A stretch of 31,542 nt of DNA, taken from NCBI GenBank assembly GCA_012521805.1, contig JAAYLQ010000066.1, forward strand, positions 1 through 31,542, in the 5' to 3' direction. This stretch comes from Bacillota bacterium. GTDB taxonomy: Bacteria > Bacillota > Limnochordia > Darwinibacteriales > DTU012. The notes below the pieces were generated by a model. That model searched no databases and had not been told where the DNA came from. It saw only the letters and a program-made list of their open reading frames with translations. Shown here piece after piece: positions 1 to 6,431 of this stretch; the stretch's first letter is position 1, and each line of letters opens with the position of its first letter. Both the position numbers and the translations under genes were made by a program.

Positions 1-81
1 CGGTCTTTTGCATCAATACTACGAAGTATGACTGAGGTCTATCAGGAGCGGTATACGCGGTCCGTACGTACCGTTCTGTGA
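1..81 (+). CDS. possible 3' end of an unidentified gene cut by the window edge
   Basis: Frame 1 is open from the first base to a TGA at 79-81 and would encode 26 residues rich in Arg, Ser and Tyr, with the segment MTEVYQERYTRSV in the middle. The other two plus-strand frames close within about 33 bases. The stretch is too short to assign a family and may be chance. It would converge on the minus-strand barrel/protease operon that ends at 134. Confidence 0.2.
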   Translation, partial: RSFASILRSMTEVYQERYTRSVRTVL

Positions 82-83
82 GA

Positions 84-114
84 GGAAAACCGCTAGGCTG
101 ATCACCTAGCGGTT
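84..114 (-). terminator. rho-independent terminator of the protease/barrel operon
   Basis: A perfect 10-bp inverted repeat, AACCGCTAGG at 88-97 and CCTAGCGGTT at 105-114, encloses a 7-nt loop. Read on the minus strand, the stem runs straight into TTTTCC. It lies about 20 bases past the stop codon of the gene ending at 134. The plus strand has no T run after the stem, so termination is expected only for minus-strand transcripts. Confidence 0.85.
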
Positions 115-133
115 ACCTACTCGATTCGATCAG

Positions 134-874
134 CTAAAATTTATACGTGACGCCAACCTGCAAACCGCCTTGGGTAGAGGTTGTTTTGGGTACCTGATAG
201 TCATTGAACTCAAACTCTTTCATAGTTGATCTGGTGCCCCCGTAGCCAACCTTCACTATCCAATCTGGGTTTAGATCATATTCGGCAGTGAGGCGGTAAA
301 GGTAGGTTGAACCTCCAGTTTCGGTTATCGTTCCGCCAGTGCGGTAATCCCAGCGGTACCAGGGTGCAGCATTGATATTAGCTTTAATCATCAGGTTATC
401 GATGACATGGAAGTTAACCTGTGATGCAGCCATAAAACCGCTGCCGTACAGCTGAACGTTTTTTTGCAGCTCATCATCGTGATAAATTAAGCTGCTGATA
501 TAGTTTTGGACAAAATTGTAACCTAAACCACCGTAAATCTCTAAGTTGGCATCGTTATAAAACTGATAGAGCAGTGAAACCTGAGTTAAATAGTTTCTCA
601 TCGATTTTTCATTTTCAAAATCACTGTTGTTCAGCTTTGTGGCATAACCAAAGCCGTGATCTACCAGCATCATTAAATCTTCTGCTGGTTCAATTTTTCC
701 GGAAATCATCAGTTGCCACAGGTTAATCTGTTTGGTTTTGTCAAACAGATTATCGAAAGTGAAGGTGGTGAGCTGCAGGTCTGCGCCAAAGGTAATACCA
801 TAATTGTTTTGAGCTGACACAGTGCCCGCGGTTAGAATCAGGATTACTGTTAGACATAAGATAATTTTCTTCAT
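134..874 (-). CDS. exported beta-barrel-like protein, probable outer-membrane protein
   Basis: The 246-residue product starts with a lysine pair and a hydrophobic signal peptide, with a likely cleavage near TVSA/Q at residues 21-22. The mature part is a chain of short alternating segments rich in Tyr, Phe, Gly and Asn, with turns such as YNDANLEIYGGLGYNF, and it ends in GVTYKF. A terminal phenylalanine after alternating hydrophobic residues is the usual outer-membrane insertion signature. No Pfam-type family is recognised with certainty. The start has a strong site GAGGAGGT a few bases upstream. The gene follows the S8 protease lipoprotein gene by 21 bases on the same strand, so the two are probably co-transcribed. 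Assignment to the outer membrane is inference from composition and the C-terminus; a periplasmic beta-rich protein is the alternative. Confidence 0.7.
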   Translation of the reverse strand: MKKIILCLTVILILTAGTVSAQNNYGITFGADLQLTTFTFDNLFDKTKQINLWQLMISGKIEPAEDLMMLVDHGFGYATKLNNSDFENEKSMRNYLTQVSLLYQFYNDANLEIYGGLGYNFVQNYISSLIYHDDELQKNVQLYGSGFMAASQVNFHVIDNLMIKANINAAPWYRWDYRTGGTITETGGSTYLYRLTAEYDLNPDWIVKVGYGGTRSTMKEFEFNDYQVPKTTSTQGGLQVGVTYKF

Positions 875-895
875 TACTGGACCTCCTCGACCATT

Positions 896-2686
896 TTAGG
901 GATAAACCTCCAGACGAATCTCTAGATTATTTATATGTTGATCTGCCTCAACGGTGATTTCCTGCTGATAATACCAATCTCCAGAGTTAACAAATTGATT
1001 GCGATCAGTATCGATATGAGCGGAAACCAGATAGCTCCCGGGAGGCAGAAATTGATAGAAATAGCGGTTGTGTTCCGGATAAGCCTTGTATTCAACTAAC
1101 GACTCCTTTTCTCGAAATGAGATCACCGCATTGGCAATCGGTGTGCGGGTGATGGCTGCATATGCATTGATCAAACGTTGATCTGGATCTGCAAAATTCA
1201 GCACAGTCCCCGTTTCCCACAATAGTTGTTCTATTTCGTAATTCGTGATATTGGGGGTCCCGAGTTTAATTAAGGCTGCCGCACCTGCTGCATGGGGTGC
1301 AGCCATTGAGGTTCCGTATGCATAAGCATATCCTCCCCTTAGGTTGGTGCTGTAAATCTTGTGACCGTAAAGTTCGCCTCCGGGGGCAAATACTTCCACA
1401 CCACTTGCTGCAGAATAGTCTGCAATTTGGTAGTGGATGGTGGATGCTCCCACAGCCATTACTTCCGAATACTTAGCCGGGAATATCAGGTTGCCGTAAT
1501 TTCCGGCTGATGCAGTCATCAAAATGCCTCTGTCTGCAGCTTTTTGGATTGTTTTATATAGGGAATGGCTGTAAGGATTGGTCAAGCTGTCAATGCCTAA
1601 ACTGATATTGATTATATCGACATCAAGTTCAAGGGCTTTTTCGATTCCGGCAATTAAATCACTGATTTTGCCCCTATCATTCTCGTCAAACACCACGATC
1701 GGAATAATTTCAATACTGTGGTGAAAGTCAACGGCAGCTGCAATAATGCCGGCTACATGAGTGCCGTGACTGAATGCTCTGCTTCTATTATCACCCACAT
1801 GCTGGTTTTGTTTCACAACATTGTATGCATCATCTAAATTTAGAATTTGGTTCAAATCAGGATGTTCGATATCGATCAGTGTATCTAAAACAGCAATCCG
1901 AATTCTGCGATCACTATTCCTGTTGTGGATCTGCTGCCATGCATAATTCATGTAGATTGCTTGGAAATTCCACTGGGAGTGGTTATCAAAGGTGCTTGAC
2001 ATCGGCGCCAAAGCAGCTTTAGCAGAAGCAACAATGGAAAAGTTGATGTCAGCCTGCCGCACCAGGGGATGGTTTCGAGCTGCTTCAACGAAGATTTCAA
2101 TAGCAGTATCCCAGGGCTTTTCCAATACTAATAGTTCCGCATTATGGTATAGTCGATAAGACTTGGCTTGCAGAGCACTTGCGATGGCAGCAGCAGTGGC
2201 TTCACTGAATATGTATGGCTCAACAATAATCTCAGTCAGATCTGCACTGGCTGCTTTGATATTAGTCTCTGCAGGAAAGGCGCTAGCTGCATATACTCCT
2301 GCAGTGCTGCTTAGTTTTGGTAGCGCATAATCAATTCTGCCTGCAACTAAGGTCTGTCCAGGAGTTTTTGGAGTTAATTCCAGCACCAAGAATTCCAGCT
2401 CACTTGGATTTACATGGATCTTGTCCGTTAGAGGCTTGTAGCCAGGATGCTCGACGGTAATCCTCAATAGAGTGTGGCTCGAACGCAGAGTGATCGCAAA
2501 ACTGCCATCGAGTCCTGACTCCGAATGATAGGATCTACTGCCAGTTTCTATTGTTATTTTAGCGTTAACAACGGGAACAGCGGTATCTTGTTGATAAACA
2601 GCTCCGCTGATAGTTATGGATGGAGTCGGCCCGCTACCAAGACACCCAGTTAGGAGAATTACCAGACAGAGCAGCATTTTCTTCAT
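896..2686 (-). CDS. S8 (subtilisin-family) serine protease lipoprotein with flanking beta domains
   Basis: The 596-residue product has a lipobox, LLTGC, with the lipidated Cys at 15. Residues about 23-105 form a carboxypeptidase-regulatory-like beta sandwich (ISGAVYQQ, DGSFAITL). Residues about 150-225 look like a subtilase propeptide. The catalytic domain follows: Asp268 in VLDTL, His307 in HGTHVAG, Asn396 in SAGN and Ser460 in GTSMAAPHAAG. All triad and oxyanion residues are present; the usual Gly after DT is Leu here, which is odd. Residues about 515-596 form a second beta domain with an EF-hand-like loop, DTDRNQFVNSGD, that may bind calcium. GGAGG precedes the ATG, and a TATAAT -10-like box lies at 2711-2716 (minus strand), though no good -35 was found. 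It is the first gene of a pair with the barrel-like protein. It is expected to act outside the cytoplasmic membrane; its substrate is unknown. Confidence 0.88.
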   Translation of the reverse strand: MKKMLLCLVILLTGCLGSGPTPSITISGAVYQQDTAVPVVNAKITIETGSRSYHSESGLDGSFAITLRSSHTLLRITVEHPGYKPLTDKIHVNPSELEFLVLELTPKTPGQTLVAGRIDYALPKLSSTAGVYAASAFPAETNIKAASADLTEIIVEPYIFSEATAAAIASALQAKSYRLYHNAELLVLEKPWDTAIEIFVEAARNHPLVRQADINFSIVASAKAALAPMSSTFDNHSQWNFQAIYMNYAWQQIHNRNSDRRIRIAVLDTLIDIEHPDLNQILNLDDAYNVVKQNQHVGDNRSRAFSHGTHVAGIIAAAVDFHHSIEIIPIVVFDENDRGKISDLIAGIEKALELDVDIINISLGIDSLTNPYSHSLYKTIQKAADRGILMTASAGNYGNLIFPAKYSEVMAVGASTIHYQIADYSAASGVEVFAPGGELYGHKIYSTNLRGGYAYAYGTSMAAPHAAGAAALIKLGTPNITNYEIEQLLWETGTVLNFADPDQRLINAYAAITRTPIANAVISFREKESLVEYKAYPEHNRYFYQFLPPGSYLVSAHIDTDRNQFVNSGDWYYQQEITVEADQHINNLEIRLEVYP

Positions 2687-2788
2687 TTTCAGCCTCCGAT
2701 ATTCACATCGATTATATATTCTTCATAAAATTAGATATCCCTGTCCGCTCCAATGCCGCTAAATTCATTAAAATATTAAAGGAAAATC

Positions 2789-2817
2789 TTGACATATTCA
2801 AGGTTTGAATTTATATT
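2789..2817 (+). promoter_or_regulatory. sigma-A promoter with a palindrome in its spacer
   Basis: The -35 TTGACA (2789-2794) is perfect and the -10 TATATT (2812-2817) matches 5 of 6 positions, with a 17-bp spacer. The spacer carries a perfect inverted repeat, ATTCAA-GGT-TTGAAT (2796-2810), which is placed to act as an operator blocking RNA polymerase. It drives the DUF2089/LiaX-like gene run starting at 2873. The regulator is unknown; the DUF2089 protein itself is an obvious candidate. Confidence 0.75.
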
Positions 2818-2872
2818 ATTGAAGTAGAAGGATAATATTGATAATGGACTTCACAAAAAATGAGGTGGTGTA

Positions 2873-3244
2873 TTGATTTTGGAAAGGTCTGTGGTTAGTA
2901 AATGTCCAATTTGCGGCAGCGGTATGGATATTGTCAGAATGCATTGCCGAAGCTGTGATACCAGCTTGGAGGGGCGTTTTGCTCCGTGCAAATTCTGTCA
3001 ACTTACCACCGAACAGAGGGAGTTTATTGAGGTTTTTCTGGCCTCCCGGGGCAATATTAAGGAAGTAGAAAGATTTTTCGGGATTTCGTATCCTACTGTT
3101 CGCAGCCGCCTAGATCAAATTATTGAGACTTTAGGTTACCGTGTTGAATATGCTGAGAGTGAATCGCAGCGCAAAGATATTCTTAAAGCTCTTAATGAGG
3201 GTGAAATTACCGCTGAAGAAGCGATCAAGTTACTAAAAAAGTAG
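2873..3244 (+). CDS. DUF2089 family zinc-ribbon/HTH regulator
   Basis: The 123-residue protein has a zinc ribbon with CPIC (Cys11, Cys14), CRSC (25, 28) and CKFC (39, 42). A helix-turn-helix follows at about 59-83 with the family hallmark RGNIKEVERFFGISYPTVRS. The last 22 residues (DILKALNEGEITAEEAIKLL) are a helical hairpin of the SHOCT/YvlB-N type. DUF2089 proteins are presumed DNA-binding regulators. It starts with TTG after GAGGTGG; a second TTG two codons later is also possible. It lies 15 bases ahead of the LiaX/YvlB-like gene and shares its C-terminal hairpin with that protein's N-terminus. The family call is firm from the motifs; the target genes are not known. Confidence 0.88.
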   Translation: MILERSVVSKCPICGSGMDIVRMHCRSCDTSLEGRFAPCKFCQLTTEQREFIEVFLASRGNIKEVERFFGISYPTVRSRLDQIIETLGYRVEYAESESQRKDILKALNEGEITAEEAIKLLKK

Positions 3245-3259
3245 GAGGGTGTCAGGGTA

Positions 3260-4432
3260 ATGCACGAGGAGCGTTTGCTGATTTTAAAAATGGTTGAAGC
3301 AGGCAAGATCACCGCTCAAGAAGCTGTTGAGTTATTAGAAGCAATGGAAGCAGAGGAACCACCGAAGCAGGATAAAATCGATGATACATGGCGCAGAATC
3401 GAAAAACAGGGACAGGAGTTTAGTCAAAAGATTGAGCGGGCAGTCGAGCGTTTAGGCCATTCAATTGAAATGAAGCTGGAGGACTCTGGGTTAAGTGAGC
3501 AGCTGTCCAATCTGCCTCGTCTGCTTTCCAAAATTCCTTTTTTGAACACTATTGCAGCAGAAGTGCATGAATTCAGTCAGGAATACCAGGGAAGTTTTGC
3601 TCCAGACTTGTCGGAAATTCCAATTTCACTGAAAAACGTTAATGGTTCCATCGTTATTGAAGGGTGGGATCAGGACACTGTTAAGCTGGTAGTAACTCAA
3701 AAAGTTAAGGCTAAGGACCGGGAACAAGCTCTAGATAAACTGATCCAGATCGAGCTCCCTGAAACGGGAACCGCTGTTGATGGTCTTAGGGTAGAAGTGC
3801 AGGAACAGAGTGATACCAGTGTGTCTTATCACCTTTCAGTACCAAGAAAAAATCCCTATTTGGTGACGTTAGAATCTACAAATGGCGGTTGCCGATTGGC
3901 CAATCTGCTGGCCAAAAGGATCCGTGTCAAAACGGTTAATGGTTCTGTGACAGTTAAGCAAACTAAAGCTGACTCAATTTATACAGAAACCTGCAATGGG
4001 TCTAACAATCTTGATTATGTTGAGGCAGAAGATATTAAACAGCATACCGCAAATGGGTCAATTCACTTTGTTGGCAGCAGCCCTAAAATTGATTGCGATA
4101 CAGTGAACGGTTCTGTACGGGTTCTTCCGCTTACATTTGCCCATGCACAAAGTCAAGTACGGATCAATACAGTTAATGGTGGTGTCCGCTGTCTGCTTCC
4201 CCAAATGCCTAATATGCTGGTGAAAGTGGATGCTGCCACAGCGATTGGCAGGGTCAAGATTGGTCTGAATAACTTTGTTCCGCAAACAGAGTTGAGAAGT
4301 GGAGGACGACATACCGTGGTTGGTACAGTGACAGATGATTCTGGTACTGGAAAAATGATTGCAGTTCATACTCGGGTTGGTACTGGTTCAATCTACATCG
4401 GTCATGAAAGGGAGAAACATGGCGCTGAGTAG
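3260..4432 (+). CDS. LiaX/YvlB-like protein with DUF4097 beta-helix-type repeats
   Basis: In the 390-residue product, residues 5-30 (ILKMVEAGKITAQEAVELLE) are the YvlB/LiaX N-terminal helical hairpin. Residues about 35-110 are charged and helical. Residues 120-320 contain seven copies of a T/V-x-N-G turn (NVNGS, STNGG, TVNGS, TCNGS, TANGS, TVNGS, TVNGG), typical of DUF4097 adhesin-like beta repeats. There is no signal peptide and no membrane segment. In Enterococcus, LiaX links cell-envelope stress, such as daptomycin, to the LiaFSR response; a similar envelope-sensing role here is inference. GGAGG at 3243-3247 precedes the ATG. The 3' end overlaps the next gene by 14 bases, implying translational coupling. 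Confidence 0.83.
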   Translation: MHEERLLILKMVEAGKITAQEAVELLEAMEAEEPPKQDKIDDTWRRIEKQGQEFSQKIERAVERLGHSIEMKLEDSGLSEQLSNLPRLLSKIPFLNTIAAEVHEFSQEYQGSFAPDLSEIPISLKNVNGSIVIEGWDQDTVKLVVTQKVKAKDREQALDKLIQIELPETGTAVDGLRVEVQEQSDTSVSYHLSVPRKNPYLVTLESTNGGCRLANLLAKRIRVKTVNGSVTVKQTKADSIYTETCNGSNNLDYVEAEDIKQHTANGSIHFVGSSPKIDCDTVNGSVRVLPLTFAHAQSQVRINTVNGGVRCLLPQMPNMLVKVDAATAIGRVKIGLNNFVPQTELRSGGRHTVVGTVTDDSGTGKMIAVHTRVGTGSIYIGHEREKHGAE

Positions 4433-4766
4433 AGAGACTATGCAGATCTTGGAGATGTTGAGTGAAGGAAAAATCAGCGTAGAGGAAAGTGCCAAACTCT
4501 TAGAAGCGATCCAGGCTGTGGAGCAAAACCGCCCCCAGAAAGCAAAAACAGTGCTGGTTAAAATTACTGAACAGGGGAAAGAAATAACTAATTTGAAGAT
4601 ACCGGTTAAGTTTGCTAATTTGTTTTGGCGGTTTATACCGAAAGAACTCCAGGCTCAGATAGACATTGAATTGATTCTGGCCCAAATTGAAGCAGGAGCG
4701 GTCGGTCAATTAATCGAAATAGAGCAGAAGGACAGCGATCGGAGGATCGACATCAGTCTAGAATAA
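4419..4766 (+). CDS. small SHOCT/YvlB-N-domain protein of unknown function
   Basis: I start this 115-residue protein at the ATG at 4419, because GAAAGGGAG sits just upstream; the open frame continues further 5' without another ribosome site. Residues 7-29 (QILEMLSEGKISVEESAKLLEAI) are the same helical hairpin found in the two preceding genes. The rest is a short beta region (VLVKITEQGKEITNLKIPV) plus two helices, resembling small proteins that accompany YvlB/DUF2089 genes in Bacillota. It has no signal peptide. It is coupled to the LiaX-like gene by a 14-bp overlap. Its function is unknown; a role as a partner or modulator of the LiaX-like protein through the shared hairpin is inference. Confidence 0.75.
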   Translation: MALSRETMQILEMLSEGKISVEESAKLLEAIQAVEQNRPQKAKTVLVKITEQGKEITNLKIPVKFANLFWRFIPKELQAQIDIELILAQIEAGAVGQLIEIEQKDSDRRIDISLE

Positions 4767-4796
4767 CGCTCTATCTGCAGCAAAAAGGAGATCGGT

Positions 4797-5615
4797 ATGA
4801 TTAAATTGGTTGCATTAGATTTAGATGATACGTTGCTTAATGATGAATTGGAGATCCCCCAGGAAAATATAGAGGCAATTGACCGGGCTCGCGAGCATGG
4901 AGTAGACGTGATCATAGCCACAGGAAGGATGTACTGCCGAGCAATGCCGTATGCACAAGAACTGGGGATGGCTCCAGATCAGGTTATGATCAGCTATAAT
5001 GGTGCAATGGTGCGGCGGATTAATGGAGATTTCATCTCCCACACTCCTTTAGAGGAGGATACAGCCCTGGCAATAATCAAATACTGTCAGGAGCGAAATT
5101 GGACGCTGAACGCATATTATAATGACCAGCTTTATGTGGAAAAAATAAATTCTAATGTAGAGTATTATATGAGGATGGTAGGAGCCGATGCCCATCCAGT
5201 GGGAGATCTCTATCAGTTTGCCGCAGACGGCAGGATTCCCCTTACTAAACTGCTGATCGTAGGCGATGATGATAATTTTGGCGAAAGTTTTGAAATGATG
5301 CGTTCCAAATTTGGCGCATCTGCACAGGTTACTCGTTCGAAAAAACGTTACATTGAGATAACGCATCTGGAGGCCACTAAAGCTAAAGCCCTGGCTCGGC
5401 TGGCAGAATCCCGTGGGCTGAAGGCTGATCAAGTGATGGTGATTGGCGATGGCTTAAATGATCTGCAGATGATCCAGTGGGCAGGAATTGGTGTGGCGAT
5501 GGCTAATGCTGCATCAGATGTACTAGCTGCGGCTGATTTTGTAACAAAAACAAACAATGAAGCAGGAGTGGCTCACGCCATTAATCGATTCATTTCTGAT
5601 AAGGTTACCTCATAA
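4797..5615 (+). CDS. Cof-type HAD-IIB family phosphatase
   Basis: The 272-residue protein has motif I LDLDDTLLND with the nucleophile Asp8 and acid/base Asp10, motif II ATGR (about 42), a C2B cap rich in alpha/beta (about 85-190), motif III TKAKAL, and motif IV GDGLNDLQM for Mg2+ binding. The length is normal for Cof/YidA-type sugar-phosphate or cofactor phosphatases. The true substrate cannot be read from sequence. AAGGAG lies 8 bases before the ATG. It follows the small SHOCT-domain gene by 30 bases and is probably the fourth gene of the 2873-6003 transcription unit, although a functional link to envelope sensing is not evident. Confidence 0.9.
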   Translation: MIKLVALDLDDTLLNDELEIPQENIEAIDRAREHGVDVIIATGRMYCRAMPYAQELGMAPDQVMISYNGAMVRRINGDFISHTPLEEDTALAIIKYCQERNWTLNAYYNDQLYVEKINSNVEYYMRMVGADAHPVGDLYQFAADGRIPLTKLLIVGDDDNFGESFEMMRSKFGASAQVTRSKKRYIEITHLEATKAKALARLAESRGLKADQVMVIGDGLNDLQMIQWAGIGVAMANAASDVLAAADFVTKTNNEAGVAHAINRFISDKVTS

Positions 5616-5652
5616 GCATGATATAAATCCTGTTTGAAAGTGAGGCAGCCTT

Positions 5653-6003
5653 ATGGTTCAAGCGCTGTTAGTAGGAGTCGGAGTCGGTATTTTGAGTTCG
5701 CTGCTTGGGATTGGCGGTGGACCAATACTGATTCCGATTCTTTTATCTGTATTTCATCTCGATATGCCTAAAGCAGCAGGGACATCATTAGCGGTGGTCA
5801 TTCCCACAGGATTAGCAGCTTTAGCGGGACATCTACTGAAAAAGCAGGTGGATTTATCCCTTGCTGGTTTAATTGCAATTGGTGGGTTCTGTGGTGCTGT
5901 TGCTGGAACGATGCTCAGTGAATATCTCCCAGCAGCACTGCTCAAAAGATTGTTTGCACTGTTATTAATCTATCTAGGTGTGCGCATGCTGACCTACCAC
6001 TGA
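5653..6003 (+). CDS. half-size TauE/SafE-family membrane transporter
   Basis: The 116-residue protein is almost entirely hydrophobic with about four membrane segments. It contains the TauE/SafE repeat signature (GVGVGILSSLLGIGGGPILIPIL near the start, AAGTSLAVVIPTG at about 41-53). Full-length TauE/SafE proteins are about 250 residues and contain two such repeats, so this gene encodes one repeat. Half-size members are known in Bacillota, often as tandem pairs, but no partner lies beside this one. The family exports sulfite, sulfoacetate or other organic anions; the substrate here is unknown. The ribosome site is weak (GTGAGG). It probably works as an oligomer; a decaying remnant is the alternative, although the frame is intact and ends cleanly. 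Confidence 0.75.
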   Translation: MVQALLVGVGVGILSSLLGIGGGPILIPILLSVFHLDMPKAAGTSLAVVIPTGLAALAGHLLKKQVDLSLAGLIAIGGFCGAVAGTMLSEYLPAALLKRLFALLLIYLGVRMLTYH

Positions 6004-6431
6004 AGAGCTTACCAGAAATGGGAAAAAGTTCAACAAGCTTTCTAGCAGGAGATATGTTTAAGAAATAGAATATTTATAGCGTAGTTGTGATGAGGAAATT
6101 CTCATTGCAGCTCAACTAACTTATGTTAGTTAGGGTTGTTCGTTCAGCTTTGTTTCTCGGCAAACCAGGAAAGGAGGTGACAATTCCCCCAGGCAGTAGA
6201 ACTGAGAATCAGAGTATGAATGTCACAACCAAAAAACATGTCTAGTCGCTGCACCCACTGCCCTAGTAGAGACAGCTGAAAGAATATGTACAATGAGGAA
6301 ACAGGGATACTCACTGGCAGTAATTCTTTCATCTGCACTAGGATACCGAAAATCATTAAACACAGATTTTACAAATGACACAGTTTAAATGAAACTTCAT
6401 TTCAACAGATTTAAGGGGGATATATTTCCAA
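6004..6431 (+). other. 428-base non-coding leader region upstream of the porin-like gene
   Basis: No convincing gene was found. It contains a hairpin AACTAAC-TTAT-GTTAGTT (6114-6131) without a good T run and an isolated AAAGGAGGTGA (6170-6180). That motif is fully complementary to the 16S tail and precedes only a 22-codon frame (GTG 6177 or ATT 6183 to TAG at about 6243-6245). A long imperfect inverted repeat lies at 6262-6342, and a perfect palindrome AAATGAA-AC-TTCATTT (6387-6402) sits just before the porin ribosome site AAGGGGGA. No good -35/-10 pair was recognised, so the transcription start is unknown. Confidence 0.6.
6262..6342 (+). repeat. imperfect inverted repeat, possible RNA hairpin in the porin leader
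   Basis: The outer arms are CCTAGT (6262-6267) and ACTAGG (6337-6342); the inner arms are TGAAAGAAT (6277-6285) and ATTCTTTCA (6323-6331). Between the arms, AGA/TCT can also pair. The central loop of about 37 nt contains short self-complementary parts. It could be a structured 5' leader, a small RNA or the relic of a miniature element; none of these is recognised by name. Confidence 0.4.

Noticed and set aside
1261..2022. Plus-strand frame 1774-2022 opposite the S8 protease
   Set aside because: It lies opposite the conserved catalytic domain region and has no ribosome site or recognisable sequence.
6159..6180. GGCAAACC followed by AAAGGAGG, reminiscent of a cyclic-di-GMP-I riboswitch
   Set aside because: The rest of the class consensus (the GGACGCAAAGCC segment and closing stem) is absent.
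6144..6356. Minus-strand 70-codon frame with a hydrophobic stretch upstream of the porin-like gene
   Set aside because: There is no ribosome site before its ATG, the composition is not protein-like overall, and it lies opposite the leader with the inverted repeat.
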